Source of the DNA: Methanoplanus limicola DSM 2279 | GTDB lineage: Archaea > Halobacteriota > Methanomicrobia > Methanomicrobiales > Methanomicrobiaceae | Direction: 5' to 3' | Assembly: GCF_000243255.1 (NCBI RefSeq) | Contig: NZ_CM001436.1 | Span: 1,400,077-1,464,076, forward strand | Length of the DNA: 64,000 nt | Shown here: piece after piece, positions 1 through 8,059 of the stretch | How the letters are laid out: each line of letters opens with the position of its first letter | How positions within the stretch are numbered: the first letter of the stretch is position 1 | Program-made: the position numbers and the translations under genes | Notes under the pieces: generated by a model | What the model was told of the DNA's origin: nothing | Seen by the model: only the letters and a program-made list of their open reading frames with translations | Databases searched by the model: none

Positions 1-634
1 GAAATGATGTCAATTCCTGGGGGAAAACGATGAAATATGCCGCCGTTCCGATGATTATAATCCAGAGCAGAATTGTTGCCTTCCACAATCCCTTAAGAAC
101 CCGGTTGGCATAGATTATCAGCATCATTGCAGAAAAAGCAAAAATCAGTTTTAAAAAGACTCCCTCATCACAGCAGTCTCCGATAATCAGGTCAAGTATT
201 GTCGGTATGAGTGTGAATGCTATCAGCATAAGAACAACTGTAATAACCCGTGTGGTAAACATCCGCCCGACAAACTGCAAAAGCCCTGCAGCAGCAATAA
301 GGGAGCCTATAACCGCACTAATTACAATGGCAGTATAAACTGAATCCGGAGAATAACCGGCAGATGAAATAGTCCCTACAAGAAGCACTGCTGCAGGGCC
401 AAACACCACCGGAAGCCTGTGTCCTGCGATAACCTGTATGACAAGAGCGACACCGGTTATGAACAGAAGCTTTTGCAGGTAAAAATTCGCTTCACCCGGA
501 TTATCGGTGTGCATCCCGGAGATTATCATTCCGATAATCAGCACGAATGAAAGCGAAATAGCCGCCCACATAATCCCGGTGGCGACATTCTCCACAAGTG
601 GTGGCTTTTCATCTACCTCATACCTGAATTTCAT
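1..634 (-). CDS. Nucleobase:cation symporter (NCS2, uracil/xanthine permease family), N-terminal part
   Basis: The reading frame is open from an ATG at 634 to the window edge, giving 211 residues of the N-terminal half. I see repeated hydrophobic segments and the early hallmark of the uracil-xanthine permease family: a short polar N-terminus ending in PPLVENVATG, then TM1, and a GHRLPVVFGPAAVLL segment like the conserved TM3 region. Members import uracil, xanthine or uric acid with protons or sodium across the cytoplasmic membrane. The substrate cannot be told because the second half lies outside the window. The next gene (774-1370) is on the same strand but 140 bases upstream, so it may or may not share a transcript. 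Confidence 0.7.
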   Translation of the reverse strand, partial: MKFRYEVDEKPPLVENVATGIMWAAISLSFVLIIGMIISGMHTDNPGEANFYLQKLLFITGVALVIQVIAGHRLPVVFGPAAVLLVGTISSAGYSPDSVYTAIVISAVIGSLIAAAGLLQFVGRMFTTRVITVVLMLIAFTLIPTILDLIIGDCCDEGVFLKLIFAFSAMMLIIYANRVLKGLWKATILLWIIIIGTAAYFIVFPQELTSF

Positions 635-773
635 CTGCAAATTCAGTTTATACCCGGAAATTAATACCTCTTGTCATCATCCTGCGGTCAGCAGACAGGA
701 CGCTGCTGAAACTGCCTGAAACATTTGCGTTAAAAAAAGAAATATTATGGGATAAAATCCCTTTCCGGTAATA

Positions 774-1370
774 TTACTGCTGTTCTTCACTCATTGAAGA
801 TGAGATCTCCTCCGGTGTCTTTCCCCTGAACATAAGGCCGGTAATTACCATTACAATACCCCAGGCAACCGCAAAAATACCGAGAATCCAGACCATTGTT
901 TCAGTGCCTATTCCGGGGAACATCATTATGTAAAAGCCTACAAAGAGTGAGAGTAAACCTGCAATTACAAGGAGTATCTTATAGCCAATTCCGGCGTTTC
1001 CTGTAAAGGCCATCCAGAAATCAGTAAATCCGGTCATCAGTGCCCAGAATGCTATCAGGTATGTAACCAGAAGCCATGCGGAAAGAATATTCGATATTGC
1101 GAAAAATCCAAGGATTACTGCAATAACGCCGAGAATTATGAGAGCGGCAGATGCACCTGCGCCCTCATGCGACTTTGCGCCCTGAATGATCGTAATAATT
1201 CCATAGACGATTACAAGGGCGCCGATGAAGTAACCAAAGAAGAGAATTACAAAAGGAGTCCATACCAGCGCTGCTGTCCCCATAATCAGTGCAAAGAGGC
1301 CCATCAGGACAAAAGTCCACCATCCGGGTGTGAAATTCATTGCACACCCTAAACTGTTATTTTCAGTCAT
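774..1370 (-). CDS. HdeD/DUF308 family membrane protein
   Basis: A 198-residue, almost entirely hydrophobic protein with about six membrane segments. The two halves look like repeats, each with the G-x-x-x-I-x-x-G-x-x-x-I pattern of DUF308, the family of the E. coli acid-resistance membrane protein HdeD. I start at the ATG at 1370; an in-frame TTG nine bases upstream is the alternative. Archaeal members have no established function, so acid or stress tolerance is only suggested by the family. The C-terminus is charged (MSEEQQ) and probably cytoplasmic. Confidence 0.75.
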   Translation of the reverse strand: MTENNSLGCAMNFTPGWWTFVLMGLFALIMGTAALVWTPFVILFFGYFIGALVIVYGIITIIQGAKSHEGAGASAALIILGVIAVILGFFAISNILSAWLLVTYLIAFWALMTGFTDFWMAFTGNAGIGYKILLVIAGLLSLFVGFYIMMFPGIGTETMVWILGIFAVAWGIVMVITGLMFRGKTPEEISSSMSEEQQ

Positions 1371-1523
1371 TTTAATCAACCTTATGCTCTATTCTAAAGC
1401 ATTAAGTAATATAATTGTTCGTATCCGGAAATCCATTCTTGTGAGCCGGAAAGTATTCCTGAGATATTTCTAATCGGGTAAAAATAAGATATGATTAATA
1501 CATCCGGGGAGCAAGAAGAGAGT

Positions 1524-1877
1524 ATGGCATTCTGGATTCCGGCATTTGCCGGGTTTCTCGTTATGATTCTGCTTGCACTGCTCTTTGGACATGCTCATCC
1601 TATGGCATCTTTTGCCGCACCTGTAATCGGTGGTTTCATCGCCGGAATACTGGTCAGTGAGGGGACGATGGAGGGAGCTAAGGCAGGATTCACCTCCGGA
1701 ATATTCGGCGCAATTATCGCTTCCGTACTGATTCTGGTCGGGGGACTTGCATTTTTCGGCATAAGCGGACTTGCGGTTGGCATTGTTGTTGACATAGTAA
1801 TTATTCTGATTTTCTCACTCTCCTTAGGCATTCTTGGAATGATCGGCGGTGCAGTCGGCGGGCTTTTCTCCCGCTGA
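1524..1877 (+). CDS. DUF5518-like small membrane protein
   Basis: A 117-residue protein with three to four hydrophobic segments, very rich in glycine, alanine and isoleucine. The PVIGGFIAGILVSEG segment and the glycine-rich C-terminus (GMIGGAVGGLFSR) fit the archaeal DUF5518 family, whose function is unknown. The start at 1524 is chosen because of the purine-rich GGGGAG 12 bases upstream; an ATG at 1491 in the same frame would add 11 polar residues. It stands alone between divergent and downstream genes. Confidence 0.65.
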   Translation: MAFWIPAFAGFLVMILLALLFGHAHPMASFAAPVIGGFIAGILVSEGTMEGAKAGFTSGIFGAIIASVLILVGGLAFFGISGLAVGIVVDIVIILIFSLSLGILGMIGGAVGGLFSR

Positions 1878-1980
1878 TCCTGCTGAAGAGAAGAATAAAT
1901 TACGGATTCATATTTTTCACACTCCTTTTTCATGGCATACACGCAGAGATATATCTCTTTTAAGCTGCCATATTCATGTG

Positions 1981-2442
1981 ATGGAAACCGGGATTTACAG
2001 GGATTCTGATTTTTCAGGCATCCTCAGTCTTGACAGCCAGTCAGGCACTGATAGTTATGCCTCTGCGGTATATTTCCGCCATGCAGCATCGATACATGCA
2101 GACACTTTTCTTGTTGCACGGGATGAGGAGAGGAATATTGCCGGGTACTGTATCGGAGGAATTATCCCGGGGAATCCGGAAGACGGATGGATTTTAAAAA
2201 TTTATGTCGATTGCCAAAGGAGGCACGAGGGAATAGGCAGGAGACTTCTTGAAGAAACTATCGGGGTGCTTGAAGATTCGGGAGTTAAGAAGATCTGTCT
2301 GACGGTATCTCCGGCTAACGAACCGGCTCTTTTATTATACCAAAGATACGGTTTTACTCCTGAAGAGAGAATTAAGGATTATTTCGGAGAAGGTGAGGAC
2401 CGGTTCTTAATGGTCAGGAATAAAAGTCATCCTGAGGTTTAA
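1981..2442 (+). CDS. GNAT-family N-acetyltransferase (RimI-like)
   Basis: A 153-residue GCN5-related acetyltransferase. The acetyl-CoA-binding signature is visible as RRHEGIGRRLLEE near residue 80, followed by the beta-strand KKICLTVSPAN and the ALLLYQRYGF motif typical of RimI-type enzymes that acetylate protein N-termini or small amines. The frame is open upstream to 1849, overlapping the preceding gene, but the extra 44 residues look like translated intergenic DNA, so I start at the ATG at 1981 (a GTG at 1978 is possible). The acceptor substrate cannot be inferred. Confidence 0.8.
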   Translation: METGIYRDSDFSGILSLDSQSGTDSYASAVYFRHAASIHADTFLVARDEERNIAGYCIGGIIPGNPEDGWILKIYVDCQRRHEGIGRRLLEETIGVLEDSGVKKICLTVSPANEPALLLYQRYGFTPEERIKDYFGEGEDRFLMVRNKSHPEV

Positions 2443-2482
2443 TTGGTAATAATATGCCTGATTTAAGCATTTTCCGGCAATC

Positions 2483-4126
2483 TCACATAGCCTCAATTTT
2501 TCTGAATCTGAATATTATTCTCCAGTCCTGCTGTTCACGAAGTGTCAGCTCATTTATCTCCTGCAAAAAGTTACATAGTTCCGGAATTGTACTGGCATGG
2601 TTGATCTCATTTTTAATTGATGAGAGGTGCCTTACAGTATGTGAATATCTCTCTGCATTTCTGAGATATTCTCTCTGAGTTCTGACAGCGCCTATTGCGG
2701 AACCTATGGCCGGCAGTGAGATCGTCAGAAATGCAAGTGACATTGGTATTCTGTCATCATAATACGGTTCCCAGTGTCCTACTTCAAATGCATGCATGAC
2801 TGCAAGAATCAATGTCAGAATGAAGAGAAATTCACCGACTATTGCCAAAATTCTATATTTTTTTGCTGCATCTGCACTAAATTTTTTGTAATAACCAAGT
2901 CTGTTATTCACCCAGGCTGAGAGGAAGAATTTACGCAGCGGTTCAAATGGAATATCTATTCTGCAGTAATTCAGCGGAACGGTCTTAATCATCTCCTCAA
3001 AGGCCATAACCATCCAGTCATTCGGACGGTTTGCAATGCTCATATGTGGCGGAGTATCCGGTTTTTCGCATGTTGTACAGATGACACAGAGAAAGAATGC
3101 TGCACGCATCCTCTCTGCAAGAAAGTTGTAGTCTATCCACTTCCTGTGATAATCTCCGTACCTTGACCCCATCATTAACACGATAATAAGGGCGATCTCA
3201 GCGACCTCAATCCATACAAGATAAGGTTTTTCCGGGAAGAAAATGGTCTGCATGGCGATTGTAGCGACAGCAAGAGCGGCAAGCAGAGATACTAAAATCC
3301 CGGTGATTCTGTAATATCTCTTGTACATCTTCATAAGAACTCTTGTTCTTGTGAAATGTGGCAGAAGTGTAGTATAGAGAGGTTCAAGACTCTTCCCATC
3401 AAGTCCTGCTTTTTCAGCCTCTTCATGGATCCCTTTCATGTATCTGCTCTGGTTCTTCTGAAAACTCCGTGCACTGAATTTTTCAGTATTGAAAATGTTT
3501 AGGTCCCTGTATGACTCAAATATTCTGTCTTCATGCGGAATTTCATATGTATGCCCGCTCTGAGGGTCCAGTGATACAATAGTTCTGCCATATCTTCTTG
3601 AAAGAGAGAATACGCTTCCTTTTTTGTATTCCGCTGATTTTGGTTCCCATTCGCCAATTAGAAAGATGATGTTTGAGTTGTCTATCACTGCGTCATATAC
3701 AGGATCATATCCCGGCGTGGAATCCGTAAGTGAGAAGGATATTGTAATGTAAGGGAGCTTCTCGTTAAACGGGCATTTTTCATCGTTTTCATAGGGATGC
3801 TTAATGAGGGCGATTTCAGTTTCTGTACATCTTTTCCGGACCTGATCGGCAAAAAGCGATTCCAGTATCTTATGCTCTGAACCGGGGCGGTACGGAATTA
3901 TAAAGCGATATCTGTGAGGTGTGTCTGAAAGAATTCCGTCTATTTTATTGAGATTTTTTTTGACTGCCTTTATTATACAGGTCAGGTTGAAATTTTCATC
4001 TGTAACTATGAGGCCTATTCTTACAGTTGTTCTGAGCGGCCCCGGGGTGACGAGGGGAGTTTCGTTATCCTGTCCCTGCATATCCGTGCTCATTGAATCT
4101 TCAAGAGGGCTTTTTTTAAAGGTCAT
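2483..4126 (-). CDS. SLOG-like sensor plus SLATT-like transmembrane protein, predicted defence effector
   Basis: A 547-residue protein. Residues about 35-195 look like a Rossmann-type SLOG domain: RIGLIVTDENF at the start, DNSNIIFLIGEWEP, and a YGRTIVSLDP strand resembling the usual 'GG-T, pvv-id' end of SLOG folds. The rest has four membrane segments in two hairpins (about 272-295 with 303-320, and 432-455 with 470-490). Between them lies HRKWIDYNFLAERMR, which resembles the SLATT/DUF4231 signature of a tryptophan followed by an aromatic-x-x-x-A-E-x-x-R. SLOG-SLATT proteins are predicted from comparative genomics to sense a nucleotide signal and permeabilise the membrane during phage infection. 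No nucleotide cyclase is adjacent, so the signal source is not visible here. Start could also be the ATG at 4093. Confidence 0.6.
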   Translation of the reverse strand: MTFKKSPLEDSMSTDMQGQDNETPLVTPGPLRTTVRIGLIVTDENFNLTCIIKAVKKNLNKIDGILSDTPHRYRFIIPYRPGSEHKILESLFADQVRKRCTETEIALIKHPYENDEKCPFNEKLPYITISFSLTDSTPGYDPVYDAVIDNSNIIFLIGEWEPKSAEYKKGSVFSLSRRYGRTIVSLDPQSGHTYEIPHEDRIFESYRDLNIFNTEKFSARSFQKNQSRYMKGIHEEAEKAGLDGKSLEPLYTTLLPHFTRTRVLMKMYKRYYRITGILVSLLAALAVATIAMQTIFFPEKPYLVWIEVAEIALIIVLMMGSRYGDYHRKWIDYNFLAERMRAAFFLCVICTTCEKPDTPPHMSIANRPNDWMVMAFEEMIKTVPLNYCRIDIPFEPLRKFFLSAWVNNRLGYYKKFSADAAKKYRILAIVGEFLFILTLILAVMHAFEVGHWEPYYDDRIPMSLAFLTISLPAIGSAIGAVRTQREYLRNAERYSHTVRHLSSIKNEINHASTIPELCNFLQEINELTLREQQDWRIIFRFRKIEAM

Positions 4127-4304
4127 ATTTGCCGTTATTTTAATCTATCAGCTGATCCACCTTTTAGGGTTTATATCTCCTTCTCTCTGCTTTTACATAG
4201 TCCTGATTTTTTTCTTATCCTGTAGATCTACATATGTGCAGTTAAACATTCCTGTCATTTCCACATATATCCTCGATTTTAATTCTCAGGATATTTTCTG
4301 TAAT

Positions 4305-4370
4305 CTCCTATGAAACAATACACTGTTTCATTCATTATCTGTGAACCAACTGGTTCATGAGTGACTTTTT
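4305..4370. repeat. 66-bp intergenic repeat, copy A, with two palindromes
   Basis: This 66-base segment recurs at 6835-6900 with only two differences. It contains two inverted repeats in tandem: TGAAACA-6nt-TGTTTCA and TGAACCA-2nt-TGGTTCA, and ends in GTGACTTTTT. It lies 54 bases upstream of the methylthiotransferase gene. It could be a pair of operators for one dimeric regulator, a small dispersed repeat, or a terminator-like structure ending in the T-run. Confidence 0.85.
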
Positions 4371-4423
4371 ATGCTCTGATGCTCACTCTTTTTTCCCGCC
4401 GGATAGAATAATTAATTAATAAT

Positions 4424-5635
4424 ATGGAATTTTTAAGAGAGAGAAAGGTTCATTTTGAGACCTATGGCTGTACCTTCAATTACGCTGATACGGGAAAATT
4501 AATGGATATAGCCCTCTCTCAGGGCTGTAAAGTTGTCCCTGCGGACGAGGCCGACACTGTCGTTATCAATACCTGCACGGTTGTCGCCCAGACCGAAAGG
4601 GCAATGATTAGGGCAGTTCAGGACTACAGCGACCGTGATGTTGTTGTAACGGGTTGCATGCCGGTTGTTCAGGCAGAACTGCTGAGAAGCGTAAGGCCTG
4701 ACATCCGGATAATTCTCCCGGAGGAGATTTACAGGCATTCTGAGAGAATCGGTCATTCTGTTGAGGGTGGTGTCGGCGTTGTCCAGATGGGAACCGGATG
4801 CCTTGGCAGCTGTTCCTACTGCATCACCAGGTTTGCCCGTGGAGAGCTTCACAGCAATCCGGTTGCAGATATTGTATCCGAGACTGAAAGACTGATTTCT
4901 GAGGGTGTTCATGAAATTCAGCTTACAGGACAGGATGTAAGTGCCTACGGTTATGATAACGGTGAAAATCTCGGCACTCTTTTAAAAGCAATGGCAGAGG
5001 TTGAGGGTGAATTTGAGATCCGGGCCGGTATGATGAATCCAAAGACAGTTCTGCCGTATCTGGACGAGATTATCGATGGATTTCTCTCAGATAAAATCTT
5101 TAAGTTTATTCATATCCCCGTCCAGTCAGGTTCTGACAGAGTTCTTTCTGATATGGGTAGGGGTTATACATCAGCAGATTTTGAGAGAATTGTGACAGAG
5201 TTCCGGAAGAAAGTCCCGGACATCAGGGTATCAACAGACCTGATTGTCGGATTTCCGACTGAATCAGAAGAGGACTTTAAGGAGACCCTTGAGATGGTTA
5301 AGAGGGTCTGCCCGACAAAGGTCAATATCACACGGTTTTCAGTGCGTGAAAACACTCCTGCGGCGGAATATAAGGATATGCCGGACTGGATAAAGAAGGA
5401 GAGGTCAAGAGCGCTTACTATTGCTGTGCATGATATTTACAACCGGAATAATGAGTCTTTGATTGGGAGAATAATTCCGGTGTCGGTTACGGAGAAAAAG
5501 AAGGCGGGAACGGTCATCGCCCGTGACAGGTCATACAATAATATTGTTGTTATGGGGGATCACAGCATCGGTGAGTCCTTCGATGCAGAGATCACCGGGC
5601 ACAGAACCCATTATCTGATCGGTGAGAAGATCTGA
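4424..5635 (+). CDS. tRNA (N6-threonylcarbamoyladenosine37-C2)-methylthiotransferase, archaeal e-MtaB type
   Basis: A 403-residue radical-SAM enzyme. The N-terminal UPF0004 domain has three cluster cysteines (C16, C51, C78) in the motifs YGCTFN, NTCTV and TGCMP. The radical-SAM CxxxCxxC is C126-C130-C133 in GCLGSCSYC. The C-terminal ~60 residues form a TRAM RNA-binding domain. The family converts t6A to ms2t6A at position 37 of ANN-decoding tRNAs, in the cytoplasm. Length is normal for the archaeal/eukaryotic CDKAL1-like branch. The start has no clear Shine-Dalgarno but the sequence KVHFETYGC begins at the expected distance. A 66-bp palindromic repeat lies upstream. Confidence 0.9.
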   Translation: MEFLRERKVHFETYGCTFNYADTGKLMDIALSQGCKVVPADEADTVVINTCTVVAQTERAMIRAVQDYSDRDVVVTGCMPVVQAELLRSVRPDIRIILPEEIYRHSERIGHSVEGGVGVVQMGTGCLGSCSYCITRFARGELHSNPVADIVSETERLISEGVHEIQLTGQDVSAYGYDNGENLGTLLKAMAEVEGEFEIRAGMMNPKTVLPYLDEIIDGFLSDKIFKFIHIPVQSGSDRVLSDMGRGYTSADFERIVTEFRKKVPDIRVSTDLIVGFPTESEEDFKETLEMVKRVCPTKVNITRFSVRENTPAAEYKDMPDWIKKERSRALTIAVHDIYNRNNESLIGRIIPVSVTEKKKAGTVIARDRSYNNIVVMGDHSIGESFDAEITGHRTHYLIGEKI

Positions 5636-5696
5636 TCCACGGGTTGCTACCGGAAAATATATCCTTTTTTTATAGGGGCTTTTAATTCTCTTTCTG

Positions 5697-6197
5697 TCAG
5701 TCCCCGAACATATTGAACATCGGTTTTGTAGGGTCATATTCCTCATCCATCCCGAATATGAGCTTATGGGTCCCTGTATATTCCTTTCCGTCCTCATTTT
5801 TGTAGCTGAGGTATATATTTGCACTTCCTTCAAGGTTTTCTGCGCTGTAGTCAAAGACTCCGTCAGGCTCAATCTTTCCGGCTGAGAAACTTATGTCCTT
5901 CTTCTTTATCTCCCCTTTTACATCCAGTGCAGGATGGTTTCCGATATTTGCAAGGACAATCTTTCTTTTGTCGTCTGATACATAAGGGATTACGAGAGGT
6001 CTTTCACCTACTTTTTTGCCGGAGTCATTGATTATGAAGGCCATTATTATTGTCCCGGTTATTATGACTCCAAAACCTATGAAGAGCAGGTTTATCATAC
6101 CGAGGAATAGCGTTGCCGCAATACATACTCCGATTACGACAGTCCTGAACGTATTCATTAAAAGGTAATTGGATGGAAGATATATTTCAGTTTCCAT
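5697..6197 (-). CDS. Hypothetical membrane-anchored protein with C-terminal beta-rich domain
   Basis: A 166-residue protein that I do not recognise. Two adjacent membrane segments near residues 17-60 are followed by a soluble ~100-residue region (VGERPLVIPYVSDDKRKIVLANIGNHPALDV) that reads like an Ig-like or CARDB-type beta-sandwich. The start at ATG 6197 has GGTGA directly upstream; a TTG at 6284 in frame would add 29 residues but would overlap the divergent gene's start codon. Function unknown. The same strand downstream is empty, so it is probably monocistronic. Confidence 0.6.
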   Translation of the reverse strand: METEIYLPSNYLLMNTFRTVVIGVCIAATLFLGMINLLFIGFGVIITGTIIMAFIINDSGKKVGERPLVIPYVSDDKRKIVLANIGNHPALDVKGEIKKKDISFSAGKIEPDGVFDYSAENLEGSANIYLSYKNEDGKEYTGTHKLIFGMDEEYDPTKPMFNMFGD

Positions 6198-6283
6198 ATG
6201 TTCACCGGACGGGGTAACTATCCCGTGTGATATACGGATCAAAGAAAGAGTGTTTTTTAGTATCCGGAACAATTCTTTGATCA

Positions 6284-6829
6284 ATGGATATAATTGAGGA
6301 AGGTTTTGACTGTATTGTCAGTAAATTAAAGGAAGCAAAGAAGGATGAGAGTGAGTTATCCGGAAAAATAAAGGAGAATGAGGTTCTTCTCCTTGCGCGT
6401 ATGGGCGAGAAGGCAGCGTCTCTTGTGGAGAATTACGGGCTTAATATGCTTCTTCGTGCGAAAAATGACGGGAAGGGGGAACTTTACGACACTATATATT
6501 ATGATAATAAAATGTTCATACTTGCAAAGAGTGATCCCCTGCCTTTCAGGCCGGACAATTCTTCAATGCCCGTGTCCGACCAGTTCTGCGTCCTTGATTC
6601 GGAAGGGAAGTTTTTTGAGATCTATTATTCAGCCCATGAATACATGACAGATTCATACGCTGAAGAGATGACTCCTGAAAGGGCTTTTGAAATTTACGGA
6701 TATGAGATTATATTTATGCTCTATAAGGCATTTCAGCAGTATCTGAAGGAAGAGCAGGATCTTGTGCACTCACTCGAGAAGACGGTTGCATTTGTATTTA
6801 AGAAAGATTCTGAAGATAATAAGGCTTGA
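6284..6829 (+). CDS. Hypothetical acidic cytoplasmic protein
   Basis: A 181-residue soluble protein rich in Glu, Lys and Asp, with a helical N-terminus (KLKEAKKDESELSGKIKENEVL) and C-terminus (QQYLKEEQDLVHSLEKTVAF) and a central region with several aromatic residues. No signal peptide, membrane segment or known motif is visible. It is divergent from the membrane protein at 5697-6197, with fewer than 90 bases between their start codons, and is followed by copy B of the 66-bp palindromic repeat. I do not recognise a family. Confidence 0.55.
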   Translation: MDIIEEGFDCIVSKLKEAKKDESELSGKIKENEVLLLARMGEKAASLVENYGLNMLLRAKNDGKGELYDTIYYDNKMFILAKSDPLPFRPDNSSMPVSDQFCVLDSEGKFFEIYYSAHEYMTDSYAEEMTPERAFEIYGYEIIFMLYKAFQQYLKEEQDLVHSLEKTVAFVFKKDSEDNKA

Positions 6830-6834
6830 AAATC

Positions 6835-6900
6835 CTCCTATGAAACAATACACTGTTTCATTCATCATCTGTGAACCAGCTGGTTCATGAGTGACTTTTT
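6835..6900. repeat. 66-bp intergenic repeat, copy B
   Basis: Nearly identical to 4305-4370: two substitutions, one in the spacer between the palindromes and one in the centre of the second palindrome. The palindrome arms are fully conserved. Here it lies directly after a gene on the plus strand and about 120 bases before the zinc-ribbon protein gene. Conservation of both arms argues for a protein- or RNA-level function or a recent copying event. Confidence 0.85.
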
Positions 6901-7019
6901 TTACTCAGGTTCTTAAGTGTACCTGGTTCTGAATCAGAGCCGGGACCTGTTACATCTCAGACAATATTATTATATTCTGCCCGAATATATCCTCTAATTA
7001 AGAATGGAGATTATCTGAT

Positions 7020-7541
7020 ATGGAGATGAGCAGCGTATGCCAGAGTTGCGGGATGCCGCTTTCCGGAGATGAAGTCAGGGGTACAGAAAAGAATGGTGGA
7101 AAATCCGGAATATACTGCATTTACTGTTATATGAATGGAGAATTCACCGTTCCGGAACTTACTGAGGCTGAGGTTATTGGAAAGGGTGGTCAGATTCTTG
7201 CAGAGATTTACGGCATGCCCCCCGAAAAGGCGAAGGAGCTTGCATCTGAGCAGGTGCCTCTTCTGAAGAGATGGAGCGGCAGGATAGTCCCGTCGTGCCA
7301 GAGCTGCGGAATGCCTATGAAAGATGAGAGTGATTTCGGAACTGAAGAGGATGGCTCTTTAAACCGTTTGTACTGCCATTTCTGCTACAGTGACGGAGAA
7401 TTTACTGAACCGGGACTGACGAGGGAAGGGATGATTCAGAAATGTGCGCCGATGATGGCAGATCGTTTTTCCGTGCCGGAAGAGAAGGCCAAAATTATGG
7501 TTGAAAATTTCATATCCGGGCTTAAACGCTGGAATGAATGA
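7020..7541 (+). CDS. Tandem zinc-ribbon domain protein (PF12674-like)
   Basis: A 173-residue protein made of two copies of one ~80-residue unit. Each begins with CQSCGMP, about 25 residues later has C-x-x-C (YCIYCYMNGEFT and YCHFCYSDGEFT), then a helical stretch ending in LKRW. The four cysteines per unit fit the 'putative zinc ribbon' family, here duplicated and fused. Function is not established; many members are stress-associated small proteins. The start has GGAG 14 bases upstream. Confidence 0.75.
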   Translation: MEMSSVCQSCGMPLSGDEVRGTEKNGGKSGIYCIYCYMNGEFTVPELTEAEVIGKGGQILAEIYGMPPEKAKELASEQVPLLKRWSGRIVPSCQSCGMPMKDESDFGTEEDGSLNRLYCHFCYSDGEFTEPGLTREGMIQKCAPMMADRFSVPEEKAKIMVENFISGLKRWNE

Positions 7542-7616
7542 CAATATCAGGTCATTTTTTTAAAGAAACTTTTCAGTCTGAAGCAGTTAATAAGTAATAA
7601 TTTACAAAAAGTGTAG

Positions 7617-7689
7617 TGGGCCCGGTGCGACTCGAACGCACGACCTCCCGGTTATCAGCCGGGTGCACCACCGACTATGCTACGGGCCC
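7617..7689 (-). tRNA. tRNA-Ile (GAT anticodon)
   Basis: The minus strand folds as a 73-base tRNA: acceptor GGGCCCG pairs with CGGGCCC, the anticodon stem CCGGC/GCCGG surrounds the loop CTGATAA with anticodon GAT, and the T arm contains GTTCGAGTC. No CCA is encoded. A TATA-like element (ttatatc, 7728-7734) lies about 40 bases upstream on the minus strand, after an A-rich tract. Confidence 0.95.
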
Positions 7690-8059
7690 TGATTGCTGTT
7701 GCCTAGATACATTGGATCTGGTTGTTGTTATATCTTTTGATTTTAATCCTGCTTTCACGCAGGTTATCGGGGAATTATTTCTCTTTTTTTTGTACCGGAT
7801 TCCCGGGTGAAATAACAGCACTCTTTTATTATTAAAATGTCTAATTTAAACTGTATAATTATCCGGAATTTTAGATGAGAGGAATATAAGGCCTGTTTGT
7901 TCCCTCATGAACAGTGGGAAAACTCCGGTTTTCCATTCTGTTATGCTGCCTTTAATGTATTATTCAGTATGACTGTTCAGGAGACTGCTCCTGAAAGTAA
8001 CCGGGCAATAATGTAAGAGCGCCGTAATTTCCGGAAAAAAAACAAGGAACTGATTGATA
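7690..8059. other. Intergenic region with two strong inverted repeats upstream of sbcD
   Basis: No gene is visible here. Beyond the tRNA promoter there are two hairpin-capable sequences: 7910-7942 (GGAAAAC-tccg-GTTTTCC with outer AACAG/CTGTT) and 7976-7995 (TTCAGGAG-actg-CTCCTGAA, a perfect 8-bp stem). Both precede the sbcD start codon and neither is followed by a T-run, so a leader structure or a binding site is more likely than a terminator. Confidence 0.6.

Noticed and set aside
1849-1980. Upstream extension of the acetyltransferase frame
   Set aside because: Overlaps the preceding gene and lacks family similarity; the ATG at 1981 fits the domain start.
7616-7810. 64-codon plus-strand frame at the tRNA locus
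   Set aside because: It runs through the tRNA-Ile sequence in antisense (the typical 'RLERTTSRLSAGCTTDYATG' spurious peptide).
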